Assembly (NCBI RefSeq): GCF_025961225.1
Contig: NZ_JAOQNG010000010.1
Coordinates: forward strand, 176,501-240,500
Direction: 5' to 3'
Length of the DNA stretch: 64,000 bases
DNA from: Azospirillum canadense
GTDB taxonomy: Bacteria; Pseudomonadota; Alphaproteobacteria; Azospirillales; Azospirillaceae
Positions 38,384 to 48,194 of this stretch are shown here, in pieces. The position numbers were made by a program, and so were the translations under genes. The notes below the pieces were generated by a model. That model searched no databases. It saw only the letters and a list, made by a program, of their open reading frames with translations, and was not told where the DNA came from. The stretch's first letter is position 1. Each line of letters opens with the position of its first letter.

Positions 38384-41281
38384 ATGGCCGCAGGAAAAGA
38401 AGTCAGCGTCCGGCTCAAGGTCGAGGCCGACAACCTCGACGCCGTCAAGCAGAAGCTGAAGGATCTCGGTGCCGAGGTCACGCACGTCGGCGGGCTGCGC
38501 ACCGACGGCCTGCAGCGCCAGTTGCAGGCGCTGGAGTCGCGGCTCGACCCGGCGGCGCGCGCCGCGCAGGGACTCGCCAAGGACAGCGACACGCTCGGCA
38601 AGGCGCTGCAGGCCGGCATCATCTCGCAGGCCCGCCACAACGAGTTGCTCGCCGCCTCGGCGCAGCGGCACGGCGCGGCGGCCAAGAGCACGAAGCTCGC
38701 CGCGCACGAGATGACCAACCTCACCTATCAGATCCAGGACGCCGCCGTGCAGCTCGCCGGCGGGCAGAACCCGTTCCTGATCCTGATGCAGCAGGGGCCG
38801 CAGGCCACCGGCGCCGTCGGCGGCGTCGGCCGGGCGCTGTCCCTGCTGGCGACGCCCACCGTCGCAGCGGGGCTGTCCGTCGCCGCGCTCGGCGTCGGCT
38901 TCGGCGTGGTCGTCGCCAAGGCGATGGCGCTGCAGGACGAGGTGCGCGGCTTCAACGTCGTGCTCAAGGCGACGGGCAACGAGGCGCGCACCACCGCCAC
39001 GGCCATGCAGGGCGCCGTTACGCAGATGACGCGCCTCGGCACCTCGCGCGCCGACGCCGTGGCGATGGCAACGACGTACCTGCGCAATGGGCAACTCAAG
39101 GGCGCGGGCACGGCGGCGGACCTCGGCACGCTGGCGACCGACATGGGCGCCGGACTCGGCATTTCGACGACGGATGCCTTCGGCAAGCTCACCGCCGGGC
39201 TGACCGGCGGCATCCCCGGCCTGCGCCAGTTGGCGACCGAAACGAAGGCGCTGTCGGTCGCGCAATATGAGGCGGCGCGCGCCGCGCTGGAGCACGGCGA
39301 CAAGGCCAAGGCCCTCCAGATCGTCGTCGACGCACTGAAAGACCGCTTCGGCGGGCTGCACAAGGAGTCGCTGTCGCCGGCACAGAAGGCGATGGAGGAT
39401 TTCAGCAACGCTTACGACCGGCTGGTGACCAAGGCCGCCAACTCGCCGCTGACCATCTCCGTCGTCGTCAAGACGTCGGGCCTGATGGACGAGTTGGGCA
39501 CGTTTTTCGAGACCGGCGGCGGCCCGATGCGCGACCGCCTGATCCGCAACGTCATCCCCGGCCTGGAAATGGGCCAACTGATCGCCCAAGAGTTCGGCGG
39601 AACGGTCGCCTACACACCGCGCCTCAACAACAACCCGCGCCGCCCGGGCGAGGGCGCGCTCACCGGCGCCGTCTACCCGGATGCGAGCGGCGCCGCCCCC
39701 GGCGCCCCGATCCCCGGCCGCAAGCCGACCACGCAAACCGGCATGACGCTTGACCAGGCGTTCCGGGTCTCCGACGCCGCGAAGGCCAACGACAACTTCG
39801 CGACCGCGATGGTCAAGGTCGGGGCGGCGCGCACGATCTTCCTCGCCGGGCAGGCGGCGTTCGACGCCGAGATGGAGCGGGGCGGCACGGACGCCTCGGC
39901 GACGGCGCTGCGCCTCCAGGCCGAGCGCAAGGCCCGGCTGGAACTGTCCGGCAGCATCGCCGAGCAGACCGCACAACTGACCATCAACACGCAGGAGGCG
40001 CTCAAGGCCGCCGATGCCTACCTGCAATCCTCCGCCGCCGGCGAGCGCGCCAAGGCGATGCAGCAGGCGCGCATCGACAGCCTGACCTCCGGCATCGACG
40101 TCGAGACGCGCTACCGCCAGATCCTCGCCGAGCGCGCCGCGGCGCAGGCCGCCAGCGGGGCGCAGGAAGTCGCGACGACGCAGGTCAGCGCCGCCGCCCG
40201 GCAGCGCCTCGCCGACGCCTCCCTGCTCGGCGTCGAGGCGCAGCAGAAGGCGGAACTCGCCGAGAAGGTGCGGCAGGCGACCATCGGCGAGACGATCGCC
40301 CTGGAGAACGCGCAGGGTGCCACCGCCGACGCGCTGCGCCGGATCATCGAGGCCAAGACGGCGGCGGTCGTCGCTGACGATGCCGCGCAGCGCAAAGCCC
40401 GTCTCGGCGGCATCCTGCAGGGGCAGGGCGAGCAGCTCGCCACGCTCGGCAAAGAGCGGGAGTTGCTGTTCGCCACCGCCGAGCAGCGCGCCGTCGGCCT
40501 TGCTCGGCTGCAAATGGAGCTTCAACTGCGCCGTGAAGGCGCCGACCTGTCGAGCACGGAGGCGCAGCGGGCACTTGCCAACGCCGAGGCCATCGCCAAG
40601 GCGGGCGTCGAAATGGACCGCCTCAACCAGATCAGCCAAGTGTTCGACAACGCCTTCGACCGCGTCGGCGACGCGATCACGCAGGCGTTCGTGCAGGGCG
40701 GCGGCGCCGCGGTGAATTTCCGCAGCGTCGTCTCCGGCGTGCTCGCCTCGATCGCGTCGGACCTGCTCAAGCTGGCCGTCATCAACCCCATGAAGAACGC
40801 CGTGCTCGGCGGCCTCACGGGGCTGTTTGCCGGCGGCTCGTCGTTCGGCGCCTACACGACAAGCTCGACCGTGGTCGGCGGTGCTGGGCGCATCGTCGGC
40901 GGCCTGCACGACGGCGGCGTCGTCGGGGCGGGCTGGACCTTCCAGCGCAGCGTCGATCCGTCCGTCTTCAGCGGCGCCCCGCGCTACCACACCGGCGGCA
41001 TCGCCGGCGACGAGGTCCCGGCCATCCTGCAGCGCGGCGAGGAGGTGCTCACCGCCGACGACCCACGCCACCGTTTCAACCTCGGCGCGGCCAACACCAA
41101 CGGCCCGGTGTCCATTAACATGCCGATCACCGTCAACGCCAGCGGCGGCACGCAGGAGCAGAACGCCGACCTCGCCGACCAGATCGGCCGGGCGGTCGGT
41201 GATCAGCTCGACGCCCGCATCGTGACCGTGCTGCGCCAGCAGATGCGGCCGATGGGCCTGCTCAACGGAGGCTCCCGATGA
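38384..41281 (+). CDS. Tail length tape measure protein
   Basis: The 965-residue product from ATG 38384 begins KEVSVRLKVEADNLDAVKQK and has the tape-measure N-domain (TNLTYQIQDAAVQLAGGQNP, FLILMQQGPQATGA). Long helical stretches with many Ala and Arg follow, and hydrophobic segments lie near 145-185. The C-terminus carries PRYHTGGIAGDEVPAILQRG then EEVLTADDPRHRFN, a signature of lambda gpH relatives. Tail length scales with this protein; 965 residues suggests a tail of roughly 140-150 nm by analogy with lambda (853 residues, about 135 nm). Confidence 0.95.
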   Translation: MAAGKEVSVRLKVEADNLDAVKQKLKDLGAEVTHVGGLRTDGLQRQLQALESRLDPAARAAQGLAKDSDTLGKALQAGIISQARHNELLAASAQRHGAAAKSTKLAAHEMTNLTYQIQDAAVQLAGGQNPFLILMQQGPQATGAVGGVGRALSLLATPTVAAGLSVAALGVGFGVVVAKAMALQDEVRGFNVVLKATGNEARTTATAMQGAVTQMTRLGTSRADAVAMATTYLRNGQLKGAGTAADLGTLATDMGAGLGISTTDAFGKLTAGLTGGIPGLRQLATETKALSVAQYEAARAALEHGDKAKALQIVVDALKDRFGGLHKESLSPAQKAMEDFSNAYDRLVTKAANSPLTISVVVKTSGLMDELGTFFETGGGPMRDRLIRNVIPGLEMGQLIAQEFGGTVAYTPRLNNNPRRPGEGALTGAVYPDASGAAPGAPIPGRKPTTQTGMTLDQAFRVSDAAKANDNFATAMVKVGAARTIFLAGQAAFDAEMERGGTDASATALRLQAERKARLELSGSIAEQTAQLTINTQEALKAADAYLQSSAAGERAKAMQQARIDSLTSGIDVETRYRQILAERAAAQAASGAQEVATTQVSAAARQRLADASLLGVEAQQKAELAEKVRQATIGETIALENAQGATADALRRIIEAKTAAVVADDAAQRKARLGGILQGQGEQLATLGKERELLFATAEQRAVGLARLQMELQLRREGADLSSTEAQRALANAEAIAKAGVEMDRLNQISQVFDNAFDRVGDAITQAFVQGGGAAVNFRSVVSGVLASIASDLLKLAVINPMKNAVLGGLTGLFAGGSSFGAYTTSSTVVGGAGRIVGGLHDGGVVGAGWTFQRSVDPSVFSGAPRYHTGGIAGDEVPAILQRGEEVLTADDPRHRFNLGAANTNGPVSINMPITVNASGGTQEQNADLADQIGRAVGDQLDARIVTVLRQQMRPMGLLNGGSR

Positions 41282-41646
41282 CCACCCCCACCTTCGCCCC
41301 GCCGGTCAGCCCGAGCGTCAACAGCCAAAAGACCGTGCAGCCGCGCGTGCTCAAGGCCGAGTTCGGCGACGGCTACCGGCAGCGCGCCGCCGACGGCCTC
41401 AACAGCCGTCCGGCCGCGTGGGACCTGAAATGGGACGCGCTGACCACCGCCGACGCCGACACCATCGAGGCGTTTCTCGACGACCGCGGCGGAGTCGAGG
41501 CGTTCTGGTGGACGCCGCTGGACGCCGCGACGCCGCGCAAGTTCATCGCCGAGTCCTGGAGCCGCGCCCCGATCGTCGGCGCCGAGGCCCTCGGCGAGCG
41601 GCGCTTCTCCCTGTCGGCCAAGCTGACTCAAGTCTTCGACCTCTGA
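41278..41646 (+). CDS. Minor tail protein (gpM family)
   Basis: The 122-residue product has the hallmark LKAEFGDGYRQRAADGLNSR followed by WDLKWDALTTADADTIEAFL and the FIAESWSRAPI segment. Lambda gpM is 109 residues and acts in tail tip assembly. It overlaps the tape measure stop by 4 bp. Confidence 0.92.
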   Translation: MTTPTFAPPVSPSVNSQKTVQPRVLKAEFGDGYRQRAADGLNSRPAAWDLKWDALTTADADTIEAFLDDRGGVEAFWWTPLDAATPRKFIAESWSRAPIVGAEALGERRFSLSAKLTQVFDL

Positions 41647-41656
41647 GGTCTCCCCG

Positions 41657-42370
41657 ATGAGCAACGCCCCGATCGCCCGCGAGGCCCAACGCCCCGCGCC
41701 GAGCCCCTACGTCGTCCTGTTCCAACTCGACGCCACCCGGCTCGGCGGCGGCGTCTACGCCTTCACGCAGTCGGCCTATGAGGCGACCCCGCTGGTCTAC
41801 GGCGGCGTCACCTACACGCCGATCGACATCGAGGCCGAGGGCTGGGAGTGGAGCGGCACCGGCGTTCTGCCCACGCCGAAGCTGCGCATCAGCAACGTCA
41901 ACCGCGCGTTCTCCGCGCTGGTCGGCACCTACGACGACCTGCTCGGCGCGCAGATCACGCGCATCCGCACCTTCCGGCGCTTCCTCGACGGCGAGCCCGA
42001 CGCCGACCCGACCGCGCATTTCCCGCTCGACGTCTACCGCATCGAGCGCAAGGCGGTGCTCGACAAGACGCACATTGAGTGGGAATTGGCCGCGGTCATC
42101 GACCAGGAGGGCCGCCCGTTGCCGGGGCGCCAGGTGCTGCAGGGCGCCTGCACGGCGACCTATCGGCGGTGGACCGGGGCCGGGTGGGACTACAGCGAGG
42201 CGACCTGCCCGTACGCCGGAAACGCCGCCTTCGACATCCACGACCAGCCGACCGCCGCCGGGTCCGACGTCTGCTCGAAATTCGTCACCGGCTGCGAGGC
42301 CCGCTTCGGGGCGAACAGCGTGCTCCCGACCTGGGCCTTCCCCGGCGTCGCCCGCGTGAGGACAAGCTGA
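41657..42370 (+). CDS. Minor tail protein (gpL family)
   Basis: The 237-residue product has VVLFQLDATRLGGGVYAFTQ near the start and four conserved cysteines at the end (LQGACTATY, SEATCPYAG, DVCSKFVTGCEARFG). In gpL relatives these bind an iron-sulfur cluster at the tail tip. Length is close to lambda gpL (232). It lies between M and K as expected. Confidence 0.93.
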   Translation: MSNAPIAREAQRPAPSPYVVLFQLDATRLGGGVYAFTQSAYEATPLVYGGVTYTPIDIEAEGWEWSGTGVLPTPKLRISNVNRAFSALVGTYDDLLGAQITRIRTFRRFLDGEPDADPTAHFPLDVYRIERKAVLDKTHIEWELAAVIDQEGRPLPGRQVLQGACTATYRRWTGAGWDYSEATCPYAGNAAFDIHDQPTAAGSDVCSKFVTGCEARFGANSVLPTWAFPGVARVRTS

Positions 42371-42371
42371 C

Positions 42372-43085
42372 ATGCCCCTGACCCTGACGCCCGCGCTGCG
42401 CGAGGCCATCGCCGCGCACGCCCTCGCCGAGTTCCCGAAAGAGTGCTGCGGCCTCATCGTCGCCGGCGCTTACGTCCCGTGCCGCAACAACGGCAAGGAT
42501 CCGCGCGTCGACTTCCGCATCGCCGACGACGTCTATGACGCGCACCGCGACCGTGTGCAGGCAATCGTGCATTCCCACACCAACAGCAACTCGGCGCCGA
42601 CCCGCGCCGACATGGCCGGGCAGATGGCGACCGACGTGCCGTGGCTGCTGGTGATGACCGACGGCGAGAGCGTGTCGGACCCGGTCGTGTGGGGCGCCGA
42701 CACGCCGACGCCCGACCTCATCGGCCGCCCGTTCTGCCACGCGGTGACCGACTGCTACGCTTTGATCCGCGACTACTTCGCCAAGACGCACGGAATCACC
42801 CTGCCGGAGTTCCCGCGTGACGACGCCTGGTGGACGAACGGCGAGAACCTTTATGTCGAGAACTTCGCCGCCGCCGGCTTCGCCGCGGTGCCGCGCGCCA
42901 CGATGCGCGACTCCGACGTCCTGCTGATGCAGATCCGCAGCCCGGTCCCCAACCACGCCGGCGTCGTCGTCAAGGGCGGCGCCCTGGTACTGCACCACCT
43001 GCAGAACCGCTTGAGCCGGCGCGAGCCGCTCGGCCCGTGGCTGCGCACCGTGACCCACGTCCTGCGCCACAAGGATCTCGCCTGA
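42372..43085 (+). CDS. Tail assembly protein gpK: JAB/MPN plus NlpC/P60 peptidase
   Basis: The protein has 237 residues. The N-terminal JAMM metalloprotease domain has FPKECCGLIVAGAYVPCRNN and the metal-binding VHSHTNSNSAPTRADMAG (about 58-75). The C-terminal NlpC/P60 domain has the catalytic Cys in CHAVTDCYALIRDYF (about 125) and the His in PNHAGVVVKGGALVLHHLQN (about 196). The lambda homologue acts in tail tip assembly and may help cross the cell wall. Its stop overlaps the next ATG. Confidence 0.94.
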   Translation: MPLTLTPALREAIAAHALAEFPKECCGLIVAGAYVPCRNNGKDPRVDFRIADDVYDAHRDRVQAIVHSHTNSNSAPTRADMAGQMATDVPWLLVMTDGESVSDPVVWGADTPTPDLIGRPFCHAVTDCYALIRDYFAKTHGITLPEFPRDDAWWTNGENLYVENFAAAGFAAVPRATMRDSDVLLMQIRSPVPNHAGVVVKGGALVLHHLQNRLSRREPLGPWLRTVTHVLRHKDLA

Positions 43086-46000
43086 TGGCCCTCCGCAAAG
43101 TTCACCTGCACGGCGCGCTGCGCCGCCGCTTCGGCGCGGTCTACGAGTTGGACGTCGCCAGCCCGGCGGAGGCGTTCCGGGCGCTGCACGTCCTGACCTC
43201 CGGCGCCTTCCTGCCGGCGGTCAAGGATGGCACCTATCGGATCATCCGCGGCGACAAAAAGACCGGCCTGCACCTCGGCGCCGATGAACTGACTTTTCAC
43301 CTCGGCGCCGGCGACCTGCACATCGCTCCCGTCGCGGCGGGCTCGGGCCAGAAGTCCAAGGGCGGCGTCAAGGCGGTGATCGGCATGGTCATCATGGCCG
43401 TCGCCATCGTCTACTCGGGCGGCACCGCCGCCGGGCTGGCGGCTCCGGCCTTCGGCGGCGCGGCGATGGGCATGTCCTACGGCTCCATTGCGCTGTTCGG
43501 CCTGTCGATGGTGCTGTCCGGCGCCTCGATGATGCTGGCGCCGCAGGTCAAGGGGCTCGACAGCCTGGAGAGCGTCGACAAGCGCGCCTCGTTCGTCATG
43601 AACGGCCCGGTCAACGCGCAGGAGCAGGGCGGCGCCGTGCCGCTGATCTACGGGCGCTGCCGGGTCGGCTCGACGGTCGTCTCCGCCGGCCTCTCGGTCG
43701 ACCAGATCAGCACCGGCGCGACCGTCGATTACGGCACCGCGGGCGAGTCCGGCGGCGTCTCCGGCTCGGGCGGCGGCAAGGGTGGCGGTGGCGGCGACGG
43801 CGGGCGTGTCGCGCAGGAAGATCCCAACACCCTGCAGAGCACGACCGTCGCCCGCGTCATCGACCTGCTCGGCGAGGGCGAGATTGACGGGCTCGTGGAT
43901 GGCGCGCGCTCGATCACGCTCGACGGCACGCCGCTGATCACCGGCGACGGCAGCGCCAATTTCCCGGGCGTCACCTGGACGCTGCGCACCGGCCTGCCCG
44001 ACCAGCCGCACGTCGAGGGCTTCACCGCCACCGAGAACGAGGTGGCGGTCAGCACCGAGGTCAAGCACGACGTCCCGGTCGTCCGCACGATCACCAACCC
44101 CAACGCCGACGCTGTGCGCGTCACCATCCGCATTCCGGCGCTGACCCGGCAGGACGTCACCAACGGCGACCTGCACGGCGCCGAGGTCGACATCGCCATC
44201 GAGGTCAAGCCGACCGGCGGCGTTTACCGGCGCGTCGTCCACACCTCGATTGCCGGCAAGACGACCAGCCCGTACGAGCGCAGCTTCCGCATCGAGCTGC
44301 CCAAGGATGGCACCTACAGCGCGCCGTGGGACGTCCGCGTCGTCCGCATCAATGGCGACAGCACCTCGACTGCCCTGCAGGACGCGACCTGGTGGCAGAG
44401 CTACACCGTCCTGACCGACGGCAAGTTCAGCTACCCGAACAGCGCCTATGTTGCGCTGGAGGTCGACGCCAAGCTGTTCGGCTCCTCCATCCCGGCCCGC
44501 GCCTACGAGGTGCGCGGCCTGCGCATCCAGGTCCCGAGCAACTATGACCCGGCGACCCGGACCTATGTCGGCGCATGGAATGGCCTGTTCAAAGTCGTCT
44601 GGAGCGACAACCCGGCGTGGGTGCTCTATGACCTGCTGACCAGCAAGCGCTACGGGCTTGGGAAGTTCATCAACGCCAGCCAGGTCGACAAGTGGAGCCT
44701 GTACCAGATCGCGCAGTATTGCGACCAACTGGTGCCGGACGGCCAGGGCGGCTGGGAACCGCGCTTCACCTTCAACGGCGTGATCGCCTCGCGCGAGGAC
44801 GCCTACAAGGTCATCCAGGGCATCGCGTCGAGCTTCCGCGGCCTGGTCTACTGGAGCAGCGGGCAGATCTACGCCCGCGCCGACATGCCCGGCGACCCGG
44901 TCAAGCTGGTCGCCCCGGCGAACGTCATCAACGGCGCCTTCAGCTATTCGGGAACGGCGGTCAAGGCCCGGCACTCGTCGGTGCTGGTCACCTACACCAA
45001 CCCCGATGACGGCGACCGGGCGGCCATCGAGGTCGTCGAGAACCCGACGCTGATCGAACGCTACGGCTGGCGGCAGACGGAGATCACCGCCTACGGCTGC
45101 CGCTCGCGTTCGCAGGCCCGCCGCCTCGGCCGCTGGCTGCTGGAGACCGAGCAGCGCGAGACCGAGACGGTCACCTACGAGGCGGCGTGGGACCACGCCG
45201 ACGTCATGCCGGGCGACCTCGTCGCCATCGCCGATCCCAACTATGCCGGCGTCCGCTTCGGCGGGCGCGTGGCGGCGGCGACCACCAGCACGGTCACGCT
45301 CGACGCGCCGGTGACGCTGGAGGCCGGGCAGAGCTACGCGCTGTCGGTCGTGCTCGCCGACGGCAGCGTGGTCGAGCGCGACGTGGTCACCGGGGTCGGC
45401 AGCGTGGCGACGATCGCCGTCGCCGGCGGCTTCCCGAGCGCGCCCGAGCCCGGGGCGATGTGGGTGCTGACCGGCTCCAATCTGGCGCCCCGGCTGTTCC
45501 GCGTTCTGGCGGTGCGGGAGAAGAGCAAGGCGGTCTATGAGGTCACGGCGCTGTCGCACGACCCGGGCAAGTACGCCCGCGTCGAGGACGGGCTGGATAT
45601 CCCGCCGCCGGTCTACCAGAACAACGGCAACGGCATCCCCGCCCCGACCAACCTGACGGCGGTGGAGAGCGTCTACTGGATCAACGGCCTGCCGCAAGCC
45701 CGGATGACCGTGGCGTGGTCGCCGGTGCCGGATCCGGTCGTCGCCAAGTACCGCCTCGCCGTGCAGACGCCGGGCGGCCAGTGGCAGGTTCACGAGACGG
45801 CGCTGCACAGCCTCGACCTCGACGGCCTCCAGGAAGGGCTCTACACGCTGCGCCTGCGCTCGGTCGCCGTCGATGGGCGCGAGTCCGACCCGGCGGTCGA
45901 GGCGGCAGTGAGGGTGCACGGCAAGGGGATTCCGCCCGGCCAGCCGACCGGCCTTGCCGCGATCGGCGGTTACCGGCAGATCACCCTCACCTGGGTCAAC

Positions 46001-47581
46001 CCGAGCGACACCGACCTCGCCGAGATCGAGGTGTGGGAGAACGACCGCGACGACCTGGCGACGGCGGTGCTGGCCGGCACGGTCAAGGGCAACACCTTCC
46101 CTCGCGGCGGGCTCGGCGGGCTGGTCACCAAGTGGTTCTGGGTGCGCGCCGTCGACCTCGGCCGCAACCCCGGCGACTTCAACTCCAACCTCGGCACCAG
46201 CGCGACGACGCAGCAGATCAGCCACGAGGACCTGGTCGACCGGGTCATCGCGGAGTCAAAGCTTGTCCCGCTGCTCGCCGAGAAGATCGACAGCGTCGAG
46301 AAGGTCGCCGAGACGCTGGCGCTCGCCGCGGTGCGCGCCGACAGCACCTTCGCCCGCGTTAAGGCGGAGATCGGCAAGCGCGAGGCCGACGTCGCCGAGG
46401 TGACGACGAAGATCACGCAGGAGGTCACCGACCGCCAGGCGCTCGCCGAGCAGGTCACGACGGTGACCGCGCAGTTCGACGGCCAGTTCGCGCAGGTGAC
46501 CGAAAAGCTCACCACCCTGGCGAACGCCGACGAGGCGACGGCGACCCGGATCGACGGCATCGTCGCCGACGTCGACGAGCGGATCGCCGGCATCGTGACG
46601 ACGCAGGAAGCGCACGCCGACGGCATCAGCGCCAACGCCAAGGCGGTCACCGACCTCGCCGCCGACGTCAACGGCAAGCTCGCCACCGTCAACCGGACGC
46701 TGACCACGCAGGCCAACGACATCGCCGCCACGGCGGGCAGCGTCACGGCGTTGTCGGCCACCGTCGGCCAGAACACCGCGGCCATCGCCAGCGAGGCGAC
46801 CACGCGCAGCAGCGCCGATCAGGCGTTGAGCACGCGCTTCGACCAGATGGCCGTTACGGTCGGGCAGAACACCGCCGCGATCACCGCCGAGCAGACGACC
46901 CGGGCCACCGCGGTCTTGGCGGTCGCCAGCGACGTGCAGACGTTGAGCAGCACGGTCGGGCAGAACACAGCCGCCATCCAGACCGCCGCCTCGTCGATCG
47001 ACGGCCTGCAGGCGCAGTGGACGGTGAAGGTCGACGTCAACGGCTATGCCGCCGGCTTCGGTCTCGCCGCCTACGACCGCGGCGAGGCTGGCAAACTCAG
47101 CGAGTTCGTCGTCCGCGCCGGCAACTTCATCGTCGGGCAGCCGGGGCAGTCGGCCGACTTCCCGTTCGTGATCGGCACGGTCGACGGCGTGCAGCGCATC
47201 TCCATGTCGACCGCGTTCATCCAGGACGCGAGCATCAACAGCGCGAAGATCGCCAACGCCGCCATCAAGTCGGCCCACATCGGCTACGCCGAGATCGACG
47301 ACGCCAACATCAAGAACCTGACCATCCAAGGCCGGTCCATCGCCGACCTCGCGACCGGCAACATGGCGTGGGGCGCCGGCGGCAACAACGCCTCCTGCAC
47401 CATGACGACCACCGGCAAGCCGATCGCCGTCTTCGCCTGCAGCACCGACGGCTTCTTCAACTACGCCAGTGTCCGCGTCGTCGGCCGGGCCGCCGGCACC
47501 AACACATTCACCTCCGTCAGCGATGCCGCCATCGCGCAAAGCGGATTCCACTTCATCGTCGAGATCGAGCTGCGCAAATGA
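43085..47581 (+). CDS. Fused tail tip protein, gpI domain joined to gpJ host-specificity protein
   Basis: The protein has 1498 residues. Residues 1-150 match gpI: RKVHLHGALRRRFGAVYELD, VASPAEAFRALHVLTSGAF and a hydrophobic Gly/Ala segment. From about 190, gpJ begins, with RASFVMNGPVNAQEQGGAVP, LIYGRCRVGSTVVSAG and ARVIDLLGEGEIDGLVDGAR. The central phage tail domains and fibronectin-like repeats follow (SPVPDPVVAKYRLAVQTPGG). A long helical region with VGQNTAAI repeats sits before the C-terminal tip. No stop separates the parts. gpJ contacts the receptor and triggers DNA release. Confidence 0.92.
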   Translation: MALRKVHLHGALRRRFGAVYELDVASPAEAFRALHVLTSGAFLPAVKDGTYRIIRGDKKTGLHLGADELTFHLGAGDLHIAPVAAGSGQKSKGGVKAVIGMVIMAVAIVYSGGTAAGLAAPAFGGAAMGMSYGSIALFGLSMVLSGASMMLAPQVKGLDSLESVDKRASFVMNGPVNAQEQGGAVPLIYGRCRVGSTVVSAGLSVDQISTGATVDYGTAGESGGVSGSGGGKGGGGGDGGRVAQEDPNTLQSTTVARVIDLLGEGEIDGLVDGARSITLDGTPLITGDGSANFPGVTWTLRTGLPDQPHVEGFTATENEVAVSTEVKHDVPVVRTITNPNADAVRVTIRIPALTRQDVTNGDLHGAEVDIAIEVKPTGGVYRRVVHTSIAGKTTSPYERSFRIELPKDGTYSAPWDVRVVRINGDSTSTALQDATWWQSYTVLTDGKFSYPNSAYVALEVDAKLFGSSIPARAYEVRGLRIQVPSNYDPATRTYVGAWNGLFKVVWSDNPAWVLYDLLTSKRYGLGKFINASQVDKWSLYQIAQYCDQLVPDGQGGWEPRFTFNGVIASREDAYKVIQGIASSFRGLVYWSSGQIYARADMPGDPVKLVAPANVINGAFSYSGTAVKARHSSVLVTYTNPDDGDRAAIEVVENPTLIERYGWRQTEITAYGCRSRSQARRLGRWLLETEQRETETVTYEAAWDHADVMPGDLVAIADPNYAGVRFGGRVAAATTSTVTLDAPVTLEAGQSYALSVVLADGSVVERDVVTGVGSVATIAVAGGFPSAPEPGAMWVLTGSNLAPRLFRVLAVREKSKAVYEVTALSHDPGKYARVEDGLDIPPPVYQNNGNGIPAPTNLTAVESVYWINGLPQARMTVAWSPVPDPVVAKYRLAVQTPGGQWQVHETALHSLDLDGLQEGLYTLRLRSVAVDGRESDPAVEAAVRVHGKGIPPGQPTGLAAIGGYRQITLTWVNPSDTDLAEIEVWENDRDDLATAVLAGTVKGNTFPRGGLGGLVTKWFWVRAVDLGRNPGDFNSNLGTSATTQQISHEDLVDRVIAESKLVPLLAEKIDSVEKVAETLALAAVRADSTFARVKAEIGKREADVAEVTTKITQEVTDRQALAEQVTTVTAQFDGQFAQVTEKLTTLANADEATATRIDGIVADVDERIAGIVTTQEAHADGISANAKAVTDLAADVNGKLATVNRTLTTQANDIAATAGSVTALSATVGQNTAAIASEATTRSSADQALSTRFDQMAVTVGQNTAAITAEQTTRATAVLAVASDVQTLSSTVGQNTAAIQTAASSIDGLQAQWTVKVDVNGYAAGFGLAAYDRGEAGKLSEFVVRAGNFIVGQPGQSADFPFVIGTVDGVQRISMSTAFIQDASINSAKIANAAIKSAHIGYAEIDDANIKNLTIQGRSIADLATGNMAWGAGGNNASCTMTTTGKPIAVFACSTDGFFNYASVRVVGRAAGTNTFTSVSDAAIAQSGFHFIVEIELRK

Positions 47582-47997
47582 CCGACACGCCCGCTCCTCC
47601 CCCTCCGTTCGTGCCGCCGTCGACCGGCGCCGTCTTCACGCGCTACGACGCGCAGGGCCGCATCCTCGGCACCGGCGGCTGCGCCCTGTCCGACTACCGC
47701 CACCAACTCCAGCCCGGCGACTACGGCATCGTGCCGCAGGGCGCCGACTATGAGCGCGACTACGTCGACCTGTCCGGCGACGAGGTCATGGTGCGCCCGC
47801 GCCCGACCATCGCCGGCCTCGACGCGCTGCCGATCCCGGCGACGGTGACGGTAACGAGCGTGACGCTCGGCACGTCCGAGACCTACGAGGTCACCGACGG
47901 CGCGTTCGAGTACGACGACGCGCCCGGCGCCTACCGCGTCGCCGTCAGCGCCTGGCCGCACCTCGACACGACCTTCGAGATCGAGGTGCCGGCATGA
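47578..47997 (+). CDS. Small tail-tip accessory protein
   Basis: The 139-residue product from ATG 47578 overlaps the gpI-J stop. It has a Pro-rich head, then AVFTRYDAQGRILGTGGCAL and ADYERDYVDLSGDEVMVRPR. The C-terminal half is a beta-sandwich pattern with AYRVAVSAWPHLDTTFEIEV. It resembles proteins encoded between J and the tail fibre in related prophages. Function unknown. Confidence 0.75.
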   Translation: MTDTPAPPPPFVPPSTGAVFTRYDAQGRILGTGGCALSDYRHQLQPGDYGIVPQGADYERDYVDLSGDEVMVRPRPTIAGLDALPIPATVTVTSVTLGTSETYEVTDGAFEYDDAPGAYRVAVSAWPHLDTTFEIEVPA

Positions 47998-48194
47998 AGA
48001 TCGTCAAGACCCGCACCCGCGACGAGATCGCCGCGCTGCGCGAGGCCGCCTACCTGGCGGCGTGGCCGGCGCACAAGCAGCAGGAGGCCATGCAAGACGC
48101 CCTGCTGCGCAACAAGCCCGAAAAACTGGAGCGCATGACCGCCGACTTCGCGGCGATCCGTGACCGCCTTCCCTACCCCGAGGAGTCCGCGTAA
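47994..48194 (+). CDS. Short helical protein of the tail fibre cluster
   Basis: The 66-residue product, TRDEIAALREAAYLAAWPAH then KQQEAMQDALLRNKPEKLER, is a basic helical hairpin that occurs next to tail fibre genes in related phages. It overlaps the upstream gene by 4 bp and abuts the fibre ATG. A possible fibre chaperone by position. Confidence 0.7.
   Translation: MKIVKTRTRDEIAALREAAYLAAWPAHKQQEAMQDALLRNKPEKLERMTADFAAIRDRLPYPEESA

Noticed and set aside
37925..41071. A 1048-codon open frame antisense to the tape measure gene
   Set aside because: High-GC DNA gives long stop-free antisense frames. The product is low-complexity Arg/Gly/Ala/His with no domain, while the sense frame is a clear tape measure.
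42851..46225. An 1124-codon open frame antisense to the gpI-J gene
   Set aside because: Mirror of the strongly biased codons of the sense gene; no protein-like motifs.
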